8,526 nucleotides of DNA from Candidatus Altimarinota bacterium (GTDB lineage: Bacteria > Patescibacteriota > Gracilibacteria > UBA4473): the NCBI GenBank assembly GCA_027028725.1, contig JALVIB010000039.1:1-8526 (forward strand). The letters run 5' to 3'. The notes under the pieces were generated by a model, which saw only the letters and a list, made by a program, of their open reading frames with translations, was not told the origin of the DNA and ran no database searches. The position numbers and the translations under genes were made by a program. The first letter of the stretch is position 1; every line of letters starts with the position of its first letter. This document shows, piece after piece, positions 1 through 7,100 of the stretch.

Positions 1-48
1 ATAGTGAGCTGCTGCTTGTTTAGCTATTTGAGCGAGAATTTCTTTCAT
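1..48 (-). CDS. N-terminal fragment of an unidentified leftward gene
   Basis: An ATG at 48-46 on the minus strand opens a frame that runs off the left edge. The 16 visible residues read MKEILAQIAKQAAAHY, a charged amphipathic helix-like start with no signal peptide. The upstream sequence is AT-rich and has no clear Shine-Dalgarno sequence. It lies in the same direction as the sugar nucleotidyltransferase, 162 bases away. Sixteen residues are too few to name a family; cytosolic enzymes such as class I tRNA synthetases can begin this way, but that is only a guess. Confidence 0.45.
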   Translation of the reverse strand, partial: MKEILAQIAKQAAAHY

Positions 49-210
49 ATTTTAAGGGGTTAATAAATAAAAATTCTGGTCATTTTATCATAAAATTAAC
101 AAAAAAACAAGAACAAAATCCCGCGATTTAAGTTTTATTCCACGAAGAATGAGTGGCTAAATAAAACTAATGCCGATTTAAAAAGAATGAAAGTAAATTC
201 TCGGTAAATT
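49..210. other. Intergenic spacer with an imperfect hairpin
   Basis: This AT-rich gap separates two leftward genes. The arms 131-139 (AGTTTTATT) and 160-168 (AATAAAACT) are perfectly complementary, with an inner CCAC/GTGG pairing (140-143 with 153-156) and a short bulge. It could be a 3' structure for the gene ending at 211, but no clean U-tract follows on the minus strand, so I do not call it a terminator. A one-mismatch copy of the iterated 8-mer lies at 120-127. Confidence 0.4.
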
Positions 211-1416
211 TTACTTATAAACCGCATTTGGTTCTACAAGTGTGCCTTTATCCAGTGTTCGTCCCGGCATAATTTTCGCTCCGCTCCCAATCTGCGAACC
301 TTCCCCGACAATACACCCAAATTTTTGGCGTCTCGTGTCTAGCAACTGATCTTTAACCTTAATTTTGACCGTTTTCTTGTCCAATCGTAAATTTGTCGTC
401 ACGGAAAACGCCCCAAAATTCACATCTTTATCAATAATCGAATCACCAATGTAGGCGTGATGCACCGAAATATTATCCGCCAACCAACTTCGCGCGATTT
501 CCGAGCAAAACCCAATTTCGCAGTTTTCTCCAATAATTGATTCGCGAACCAAAGCGTTATTGCCGATGATTGAATTTTTTCCGATAAAACACGGCCCCGA
601 AATGCAAGCGTGATCAAACACCCGCACGCCTTCGTCTATGTAAATTCCGGTTCCCTGCCAAATCGCGTTCGGCGAAATTTTCGCGGAATCTGCAACATAA
701 TTTTCGCCACACCGCTCCGCTAGAAAAAATCGCGCCATATCCAAAACATGAAACGGGAACTTAATCGCTTGCCACATTCCTTCGTATTCAATGGCATAAA
801 AATTCCGTGCGTTAAAAAGCTTTTGCAAAGCAACCTCGTAAACATCGTCTTTGGACGACTGCGCCGCCGATAAAGCCGCCTTCAAATCCCGCGAATTTTT
901 GAAAAAATGCGCCACAATATTGACTAAATCAGACGGCTCGTTACCTGCTCCTGGCTTTTCGACGATGGATAAAATTTTGTTGTTTTCGTCTACTTCCAAA
1001 TATCCGCCCGGGAAATATGATTTCACTTTTTTCGCCAAAATCACACCATCGCACTCCAACGCCTTGGTCAGAATTTTGTGGTAAATCTTGCTGTTAACAA
1101 AATCTTGCGCGTTATGCACCATCACTTCGTCATCTTCAGGAACAAGTTCTAGTCCAGCCAAAACCGCTCCCGCCATTCCGTCGTCTAAATTCGGCTGAAC
1201 CGTAATTTTCGCGGGAATTTTGTAGGTTTCCAAAAGCTTCGCAATCGCTTCCTGATTAAACTCATTGGCAACGATGATAAAATCCGTTAATCCGCCTTCT
1301 TTGAGATTTTTCAGCAAATGAAAAAGTAGCGGTTTCCCGCAGAATTTCAGCAAATTTTTGTCTGGCAACGGATGCATTCGTGTGCTTCTCCCCGCCGCAA
1401 TGATAATTGTTTTCAT
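211..1416 (-). CDS. GlmU-like sugar-1-phosphate nucleotidylyltransferase with left-handed beta-helix acyltransferase domain
   Basis: A 401-residue cytosolic enzyme predicted to join a sugar-1-phosphate (possibly GlcNAc-1-P or Glc-1-P) to a nucleotide for cell-envelope synthesis. The start was chosen at the ATG at 1416-1414 because the family motif begins at once (MKTIIIAAG); a TTG 36 bases upstream adds 12 unrelated residues. Residues 1-230 form the nucleotidyltransferase: AAGRSTRM (R13), K20, an Asp at D105 (HNAQD) and VEKP at 152-155. Residues about 240-400 are hexapeptide beta-helix repeats. The stretch HHAYIGDS (319-326), followed by DVNFGAF and TNLR, aligns with the GlmU acetyltransferase region; H319 matches its catalytic His. 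Length and C-terminus resemble the archaeal bifunctional enzyme ST0452 of Sulfolobus tokodaii (from memory). Odd point: the usual W-x-D-I-G metal site reads WQAIK (215-219), so the Asp is Ala. Exact sugar and nucleotide are unknown. Confidence 0.85.
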   Translation of the reverse strand: MKTIIIAAGRSTRMHPLPDKNLLKFCGKPLLFHLLKNLKEGGLTDFIIVANEFNQEAIAKLLETYKIPAKITVQPNLDDGMAGAVLAGLELVPEDDEVMVHNAQDFVNSKIYHKILTKALECDGVILAKKVKSYFPGGYLEVDENNKILSIVEKPGAGNEPSDLVNIVAHFFKNSRDLKAALSAAQSSKDDVYEVALQKLFNARNFYAIEYEGMWQAIKFPFHVLDMARFFLAERCGENYVADSAKISPNAIWQGTGIYIDEGVRVFDHACISGPCFIGKNSIIGNNALVRESIIGENCEIGFCSEIARSWLADNISVHHAYIGDSIIDKDVNFGAFSVTTNLRLDKKTVKIKVKDQLLDTRRQKFGCIVGEGSQIGSGAKIMPGRTLDKGTLVEPNAVYK

Positions 1417-1424
1417 CGTTGAAA

Positions 1425-1452
1425 ACGATATTCTTTTTGAAAAATTTGGCAA
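1425..1452 (-). promoter_or_regulatory. Candidate promoter of the GlmU-like gene, possibly leaderless
   Basis: Reading leftward, TTGCCA (1452-1447, five of six to TTGACA) is followed after 16 bases by TATCGT (1430-1425, four of six to TATAAT). The ATG begins eight bases after the -10 box, about where transcription would start. There is no Shine-Dalgarno sequence between them. The -10 match is weak, so this is supported mainly by its likeness to the arrangement at two other genes here. Confidence 0.4.
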
Positions 1453-1480
1453 CGATAAAAATCCCGCGAAAAAATGAAAT

Positions 1481-1524
1481 CACCCCCCGCCCTCTTTGAC
1501 AAAAAAAGGGAGCCAAAGGAAAGT
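1481..1524. repeat. GC-rich dispersed repeat, intergenic copy 1
   Basis: The element begins CACCCCCCGCCCTC and ends AAAGGAAAGTG. A second element in this window (3649-3694) starts CTCACCCCCGCCCTC and ends AGAAGGAAAGG with a different middle, so the two look like members of one family sharing ends. It stands out as C-rich against AT-rich flanks. It directly follows an iterated 8-mer copy (1463-1470). Confidence 0.55.
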
Positions 1525-1563
1525 GTTTTATTGTTTTTTTATTTCTATTTCTCCTACTGCGAG

Positions 1564-1590
1564 CCTCCCCCCGCAAGGCGGGGGAGGGGA
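1564..1590. repeat. CCCCCGC-GCGGGGG palindromic repeat, intergenic copy
   Basis: A hairpin-forming element: CCCCCGC at 1568-1574, loop AAG, GCGGGGG at 1578-1584, extended outward by CCT/AGG with one bulged C. The same type of element occurs inside ileS at 5844-5875, where the stem is a perfect eight base pairs. Confidence 0.6.
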
Positions 1591-1595
1591 TTTTA

Positions 1596-1626
1596 GTCTT
1601 CGCCAAGGCTGCGACCGACAAGTAGG
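1596..1626. repeat. Short repeat-like element with TTCGCCAAGGCT core
   Basis: The segment GTCTTCGCCAAGGCTGCGA can form a small hairpin (TCGC at 1600-1603 with GCGA at 1611-1614). From memory the TTCGCCAAGGCT core resembles dispersed repeats common in candidate-phylum genomes. Only one copy is in this window, so the repeat status rests on general familiarity. Confidence 0.35.
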
Positions 1627-1681
1627 GGAATTTTAAAAACAGAAAAAACCCCGCGAAATTTTTGGTTTTATTAAGTTTGCC

Positions 1682-1710
1682 TTGACAAAATCACAAAAAT
1701 AATCTAAAAA
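1682..1710 (+). promoter_or_regulatory. Candidate promoter of the PKD-repeat gene, possibly leaderless
   Basis: A perfect TTGACA -35 box (1682-1687) is followed after 17 bases by TAAAAA (1705-1710, four of six to TATAAT). The start codons ATGATG occupy 1715-1720; the second ATG begins seven bases after the -10 box, where transcription should start. No Shine-Dalgarno sequence is present, so a leaderless transcript is likely. Confidence 0.55.
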
Positions 1711-1714
1711 AGTA

Positions 1715-3631
1715 ATGATGAAAAAATTTTTTCTGGGTTTAGGGATTTTTTTCGCGGGATTTTCAACCGCGATGGCCTTGCCAACGATAAATTTCTCAAT
1801 TTCGCCATCGGTCGGCGTAGAAAATACGGAATTCACTGTTGATGCGCGGGATTCAGTCAATTCTTCGGGAAACCATTATAGCCTGGATTTTCGTTGCCAA
1901 TACGATAATCAGTCGGCTTGGACGCCGTGGTCGCCGCGGTTAGTTCTAAAATTTCGCGGGAAACACATCGGACGCCACCGAATTAAATGTGAAATTCGTG
2001 ATTGGGAAACAGGACAAATTCAGCGAACTTATCGCGATTATCAGATCAAAAAAGATTTTGTGCGCCGAGTGCGAATTGAAGCTTCGGAAACAAATGTGGT
2101 AGTTGGTGAACCGATTTTTTTCACTTTAATCGTACCAACTTTAACTGGGGAAAATCCTGACGACATTTTGGCGCGCTGGGATTTTAATTCGGACGGAGTT
2201 TGGGACACACAATTCTCGCGAAAAAAAGTTCTCTCTTACGCCTACGACAAGCAGGGGCAAGTGACGCCAACTGCCGAAGTGAAATTTCCGAACGGACAAA
2301 TTATCAAAGTTCGCGGGCTGGCGCCACGCCGTCAAGACGGACGGCGTGAATACGATTTTCGCAAAAATAAACTAACGGTTTCTCCACGCCGTTTGTATCC
2401 ACCGATTGTTAATGTGACACCGGGGACGAGCGGGTTTACCGAAAAAACAATTTTTCATTTTGACGCCAGTCAGTCCAAAATTCCGCGTTTGGGGTGGATG
2501 GAATGGAGTGTGGACGGACAACAATGGAAAAGATTCCCGCGAAAAAAGAAAATCAGCCTCAATTTTGAATCCGCTGGAAAACACGAAGTCCGAACGCGCG
2601 TTTGTATTGGGAAAAAATCAATGAAATGTGCACAAACCACAACTAGTGTTGATGTTAAGCCGGATCCGCTGGATTTTCAGTTAAAAATTCTAATCCAAAA
2701 TCTGACTAATCCGGTAATTTCGCGGGTTTTTGTAAACGGCAACGAACAGCATTATGTCCCCGTGGAAGTTGGTGATTTGGTGCGTTTGTCTGCGACCAAA
2801 ATTAGTTATGGGTATATCGCTAATCCTGTGTATCGCTGGGATTTCAATGGTGATGGTGAATGGGACACGGATTTCTCGCGAAAAAATTTCACCGAAACAC
2901 ATTTTGACCATTTGGGAGAATGGAATGTTATCGTGCAGGCACAAAGTGAGGACGGCGTTATCGCACAAGCCAGCAAGAAAATTATGGTCAAAATTAATCC
3001 GAAACCGACTGTCTATATCGAGCAAAAACCCGCGAAAATTTTCGTCGGGGAGCGAGCTTTCTTTATTCCACGGTTTCCGTCTGATATAAATGGCGAAGTT
3101 CGTTTTGATATGGACAATGACGGCATTTGGGAACGAGATTTTCGCGGGCTGGCGGCGCAGTACTGGACTTTTGAAACGGCTGGCGAAAAAACCATCAAAA
3201 TTCAGATCCGCGATAAAGGAAAAAATGTGACGACAATTACCAAAAAAGTGATGGTTTACGATATTCCGAAACCACAAGCACGCGTGATTGTGTCTAAAAA
3301 ATTCGCGAAAATTGGTGAGCCGGTGATTTTTGACGCTTCGGTCAGCGAAGGGCGAAAACTGCGTTATTTCTGGGATTTTGATTCTGCGGGAAGTTTGGAA
3401 ACGGGGATATGGGAAGAAATTAATCGCGGTCCATTCAAAATTTCGCGGGTTTTTCGGGAACCGGGCGAACACATTATTTCGTTGAAAGTTGTTGATGAAC
3501 TCGGACGCGGCGACCAGATTTTCTTTCCGGTGATTGTGCAAGAACCGGTTCAAGCCACGGCAAGTCGCCAAAATACTTATTCCCAACCAGTTTTCTCCGC
3601 CAGCCCGAAAAAATATTTCCGGTTGTTTTAA
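1715..3631 (+). CDS. Secreted protein with about six PKD-like domains
   Basis: A 638-residue predicted exported protein of unknown specific role, probably surface or adhesion related. The N-terminus is a Sec signal peptide: MMKK, a hydrophobic stretch 5-19, and AMA at 19-21 before likely cleavage at L22. The rest reads as consecutive beta-sandwich repeats of about 85-100 residues (about 26-110, 115-205, 225-315, 325-430, 430-515, 520-615). Several carry the PKD-type W/F-D-F-x-x-D-G-x-W-(D/E) loop: RWDFNSDGVWDT near 153, RWDFNGDGEWDT near 374, RFDMDNDGIWER near 463, and FWDFD near 552. These acidic loops could bind calcium (inference). There is no membrane anchor, sorting signal or catalytic domain; the C-terminal tail is Ser/Gln-rich and ends KKYFRLF. 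Two Cys pairs could form disulphides. It has its own promoter and terminator. Either ATG of the ATGATG pair could start it. Confidence 0.85.
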   Translation: MMKKFFLGLGIFFAGFSTAMALPTINFSISPSVGVENTEFTVDARDSVNSSGNHYSLDFRCQYDNQSAWTPWSPRLVLKFRGKHIGRHRIKCEIRDWETGQIQRTYRDYQIKKDFVRRVRIEASETNVVVGEPIFFTLIVPTLTGENPDDILARWDFNSDGVWDTQFSRKKVLSYAYDKQGQVTPTAEVKFPNGQIIKVRGLAPRRQDGRREYDFRKNKLTVSPRRLYPPIVNVTPGTSGFTEKTIFHFDASQSKIPRLGWMEWSVDGQQWKRFPRKKKISLNFESAGKHEVRTRVCIGKKSMKCAQTTTSVDVKPDPLDFQLKILIQNLTNPVISRVFVNGNEQHYVPVEVGDLVRLSATKISYGYIANPVYRWDFNGDGEWDTDFSRKNFTETHFDHLGEWNVIVQAQSEDGVIAQASKKIMVKINPKPTVYIEQKPAKIFVGERAFFIPRFPSDINGEVRFDMDNDGIWERDFRGLAAQYWTFETAGEKTIKIQIRDKGKNVTTITKKVMVYDIPKPQARVIVSKKFAKIGEPVIFDASVSEGRKLRYFWDFDSAGSLETGIWEEINRGPFKISRVFREPGEHIISLKVVDELGRGDQIFFPVIVQEPVQATASRQNTYSQPVFSASPKKYFRLF

Positions 3632-3648
3632 AATCCCGCGAAAAATTA

Positions 3649-3694
3649 CCTCACCCCCGCCCTCCCGAGAACTCGGGACTAGAAGGAAAGGTAG
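3649..3694. repeat. GC-rich dispersed repeat with hairpin, intergenic copy 2
   Basis: This element shares ends with the one at 1481-1524. Its middle holds a perfect hairpin CCCGAG-AA-CTCGGG (3664-3677). It lies between the stop codon of the PKD gene and the terminator, straight after an iterated 8-mer copy (3635-3642), so it would be in the 3' untranslated region. Confidence 0.6.
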
Positions 3695-3717
3695 TATAAA
3701 AAACAAGGAAAAATTGT

Positions 3718-3745
3718 AGGGACAGGTCGCGACCTGTCCTTTTTT
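3718..3745 (+). terminator. Rho-independent terminator of the PKD-repeat gene
   Basis: A perfect 20-base palindrome, GGACAGGTCGCGACCTGTCC (3720-3739), is extended by a G-U and an A-U pair and followed by six Ts (3740-3745). It is placed 90 bases after the stop codon and just before the ileS promoter. The sequence resembles dispersed 'GTAGGGACAGGTCG' palindromes I recall from other genomes, so it may be a repeat doing duty as a terminator. Confidence 0.8.
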
Positions 3746-3771
3746 AAAAAATCCCGCGAAATTTTTAAATT

Positions 3772-3799
3772 TTGCAATTTTTTTAATTTTTCCTATAAT
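3772..3799 (+). promoter_or_regulatory. Promoter of the ileS T-box leader
   Basis: TTGCAA (3772-3777) and a perfect TATAAT (3794-3799) are separated by 16 bases. Transcription would start near 3806, giving a leader of about 320 nt before the ileS ATG, a normal size for a T-box leader. It sits directly downstream of the previous gene's terminator. Confidence 0.7.
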
Positions 3800-3805
3800 T
3801 CTCTC

Positions 3806-4073
3806 GTTCTTTAAACAATTTATAAATCCCTTTGAGTGGCTATCCACCACGATTCCGAGCATTTGGAAGGGAGTTGGCAGAAATTTCGCACCATTACTCC
3901 CTCTCCTTCTAGGAGAGGGTTGGGGTGAGGTAGAAAGAGTAGATCCAACCGGTTTTGAAACTAGTTTGCCCGTCAGCAAAACAATTAAGCCGCGAAATTT
4001 CGCGGGAATTTTGGATGGTACCGCCCCAAATTTGGGACTCCAAAAGTGAAAATAATATTTTCGCGGTTTTTTT
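3806..4073 (+). promoter_or_regulatory. T-box riboswitch, predicted tRNA-Ile sensor controlling ileS
   Basis: The T-box core GGATGGTACCGCC (4013-4025) closely matches the family's AGGGTGGNACCGCG. The antiterminator is explicit: TTTTGGA (4009-4015) pairs perfectly with TCCAAAA (4039-4045), enclosing the seven-base bulge TGGTACC and a CCC/GGG inner stem. TGGT in the bulge would pair with the ACCA end of an uncharged tRNA bearing discriminator A, as expected for tRNA-Ile. The competing terminator pairs ACCGC (4020-4024) with GCGGT (4063-4067), with GAAAAT/ATTTTC stacked inside, before seven Ts (4067-4073). Upstream stems: TCCCTT/AAGGGA (3827-3832, 3867-3872), AGGGAGT/ACTCCCT around 3869-3902, GTTTTG/CAAAAC (3952-3957, 3977-3982) and CCGCGAAA/TTTCGCGG (3990-4005). 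The specifier is uncertain: ATC at 3842-3844 in a seven-base loop, or ATT at 3861-3863; both are Ile codons. Stem I is much shorter than the classical form. Confidence 0.85.
3896..3930. repeat. CCCTCTCC-GGAGAGGG palindromic repeat inside the T-box leader
   Basis: CCCTCTCC (3899-3906), loop TTCTA, GGAGAGGG (3912-3919), then TTGGGGTGAGG. Read in reverse it is the common 'CCTCACCCCAACCCTCTCC' type of element. A relative lies near the ileS 3' end (7822-7858). It falls in the linker between the 5' stems and the antiterminator, so it may alter the leader without destroying its core. Confidence 0.7.
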
Positions 4074-4118
4074 GAAATCCCGCGAAAAAATCTCACATTA
4101 GATAACTTCTAAATAACC

Positions 4119-4123
4119 AGAAG
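4119..4123 (+). promoter_or_regulatory. Weak ribosome binding site of ileS
   Basis: AGAAG lies four bases before the ATG at 4128. It is the only Shine-Dalgarno-like tract seen at any complete gene in this window, and this is the only gene with a long leader. Confidence 0.4.
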
Positions 4124-4127
4124 AAAA

Positions 4128-7100
4128 ATGACCAAAAACTTCCCGCAACCGGACAACAAAAAATCAATCGATCAAGCTGAAAAAGAAATTCTGAAATTTT
4201 GGAAAGAAAACAAGATTTTTGAGAAAACGCTCAGCACGCGAAATCCGCTTAATAAGTTTAATTTTTTTGACGGACCGCCTTTTGCGACAGGGCTTCCGCA
4301 CTACGGACATATTCTCGCGGGGACAATCAAAGACGCTATTCCGCGCTACAAAACAATGCAGGGATACCATATCCCGCGAAAATGGGGTTGGGATTGTCAC
4401 GGAGTTCCGGTGGAATTTCAGGTGGAAAAAGAGCACAAAATCGGCGGAAAACCGGGAATTGAAAAAATGGGAGTCGGGAAATTCAACGAGCTTTGTCGTT
4501 CGGTGGTGATGAAATGTGCGAGTGATTGGCGGCAAACCGTTGATCGCATGGGACGATTTGTTGATTTGCAAAACGATTATCGCACGATGGATCCCGAATT
4601 TATGGAATCGGTTTGGTGGGTTTTCGCGAAATTATGGGACAAAGGGCTAGTTTACGAAGGAGAAAAAGTTATCGCCTATTCGCCAAAACTAGGAAGTCCG
4701 CTTTCCAATTTTGAAGCAAATCTGAACTATAAACCGATTTCTGATCCTGCGGTGACGGTGAAATTTCGATTGTTAGATTCCTCCCTGACAAGGGGGCTAG
4801 GGGGTTGTTATCTTCTCGCGTGGACAACAACACCTTGGACTTTGCCGAGTAATTTAGCGCTCGCGGTAAACGAAAATTTGGAATATGTGAAAGTTAAAAA
4901 AGATGACGAATTTTTTATCGTGGGAAAAAATCTCGCAGAGAAAATCTTTGGAGAAGATGCGGAAATTGTTGAAAATTTCGCGGGATCTGATCTCAAAGGT
5001 CTCGAATACGAGCCACTTTTCCCATTTTTCGCGGAACACAAAAACGCTTTTCAAATTCTCGCGGACGATTTTGTATCGGATTCAGACGGGACAGGAATTG
5101 TGCATATGGCGCCAAATTTCGGGGAAGAAGATGCGCGGGTTTGTCACGAAAATGGCGTAAAATACCTTGATCCAAATCCGATTGATGAAAACGGGTATTT
5201 TGACGAAACTATTCCCGAAATGAACGGACTTTATTTCCGTGCGGATGACGAGGTAGAAAATTCCCGCGAAAAAAATGCCAATAAATGGGTTTTGGAAAAC
5301 TTGGGCGACAAAATTTTCAAAAAGGAAAGTATCACGCATGATTATCCGTTTTGTTGGCGGACAGATTGCGCGCTGATGTATCGGGGAATTAAAACTTGGT
5401 TTGTCGATGTGCAGAAAATCAAAGACAAAATGATTGAGCAAAATCAGAACATAAACTGGGTGCCAAGTCATTTGAAAAACGGGCGGTTTGGAAAAATTTT
5501 AGAAGGCGCTCCGGATTGGGCGATTTCGCGAAATCGTTATTGGGGATGTCCGATTCCGGTTTGGAGATGTGAAAAATGCGGGCACACAGAAGTCATAAAT
5601 TCCCGCGAAAATTTGGAAAAGAAATGCGGAAAATCTGTTGAAGATCTACACAAACATTTTGTTGATGATTTGACTTGGGATTGTGAGAAATGCCAAGGAC
5701 AAATGACCAGAATCCCCGAAGTTCTGGATTGTTGGTTTGAATCAGGATCAATGCCATATGCTAGTGTGCATTATCCGTTTGAGAATAACCCCTCAATCCC
5801 CTTATCAGGGGAAGAGAAAAATCCCGCGAAATTATCAAATATTCCCCCCGCAAAGCGGGGGGCGAAGGGGGTTGATTTTCCTTCCGCCGATTTCATCGCC
5901 GAAGGTTTAGATCAAACTCGTGGTTGGTTTTATACTTTGCATGTTTTGGGTTGTGCGCTTTTTGGCAAAAATATTTTCAAAAATGTGGTGACCAACGGGA
6001 TTATTCTAGCGGAAGACGGACAAAAAATGTCTAAATCCAAAAAGAATTATCCTGATCCAAACCTCGTTTTTGAAAAATACGGAGCGGACGCGATGCGGTT
6101 TTATCTGCTGAATTCGCCGGTTGTTCGCGGGGAAAATTTCCGTTTTGCCGAGCACGGCGTGGCGGAAGTTTTAAAACAAGTGATTTTACCGTTGAAATCA
6201 AGTTATCAATTCTTTTCTACTTACGCCAATATTGATAACTGGCAACCGACTAAACTGCAATTTATCCGCCATGGAGAATCCGAACACAATGTCAAACATA
6301 TTTATTCCGGAAAAGTTGATGATCCGTATCATTTGACCGAAAAAGGGCGCGAACAAGCGGAAAAAGCCGCGAAAAAATTGGAGAAATTTGAGGCACTTTT
6401 TGTTTCGCCGTTTATCCGAACGCGCGAAACAGCTGAAATTGTGAAAGAAATAACCGGATTTGCGGGCGAAATAAAAATTGACGAACGCATTCGCGAGGAT
6501 CATTTCGGAAATTTTGAAGGGAAACCGATTAAAAAAGGAATTTTCCGACTGGAAGATCCGGAATTTGAAGGCGGAGAAAGTTTGGATAGTTTGAAATCGC
6601 GGATGGCAGATTTTTTCAGCGAAATTTCGCGGGATTTCCGCGGAAAAACAATTACCGCGTGTGTGCACGGAGCGGGTTTCCGCCAAGCCGAGATGGTGCT
6701 GGGAGCAATTCCCGCGAAAAAAGAGCAGTGGAAACTTTTACCAATGCCGAAAAATGCCGGTATAAAAGTTTATTTTCCGCTTCCGCAAACGGATAACGAG
6801 CTGGATAAATGGATTTTGAGCGAACTGCAAGTGCTAATCCGAAAATTCCGCGAAAATTTTGATAATTACGCGTTGGATGCGGCTTTGGTACATATTCCAA
6901 AATTTATTGATAAACTAAATAACTGGTATTTACGCCGATCCCGCGAACGATTTTGGGCGAGCGGAATGAGCGAGGACAAAATTTCCGGCTACGAAACTTT
7001 GTTCCATGTTTTGCTGACTTTTTCCAAAATTCTCGCGCCAGTTTGTCCGTTTTTCGCGGAAGAATTGTTTAAAAATCTAACTGGCGGAGAATCGGTGCAT

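Noticed and set aside
131..168. tRNA or small RNA gene in the left spacer
   Set aside because: Only one bulged hairpin is present; no cloverleaf, no CCA end, no promoter that I can support.
1417..1452. Upstream TTG start adding 12 residues to the GlmU-like protein
   Set aside because: The extra residues do not align with the family, whose first strand begins exactly at the internal ATG, and the -35 box overlaps the TTG.
1262..1621. Minus-strand frame of 119 codons covering the divergent region
   Set aside because: It overlaps the start of the GlmU-like gene in another frame and translates the GC-rich repeats; composition is unlike a protein.
3540..3631. Cell-wall sorting signal or anchor at the PKD protein C-terminus
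   Set aside because: The tail lacks LPxTG, a hydrophobic segment and a basic end in the required order.
2690..4096. Long minus-strand open frame of 468 codons
   Set aside because: It overlaps the PKD gene, terminator, ileS promoter and T-box on the opposite strand, has no recognisable domain and reads as low-quality Phe/Arg/Asn-rich translation. The plus-strand genes explain the region.
6198..6900. Possibility that the phosphatase is a separate gene or a frameshifted join
   Set aside because: The frame is continuous with no stop, no internal start with a ribosome site and no promoter; both flanks are clean IleRS sequence.
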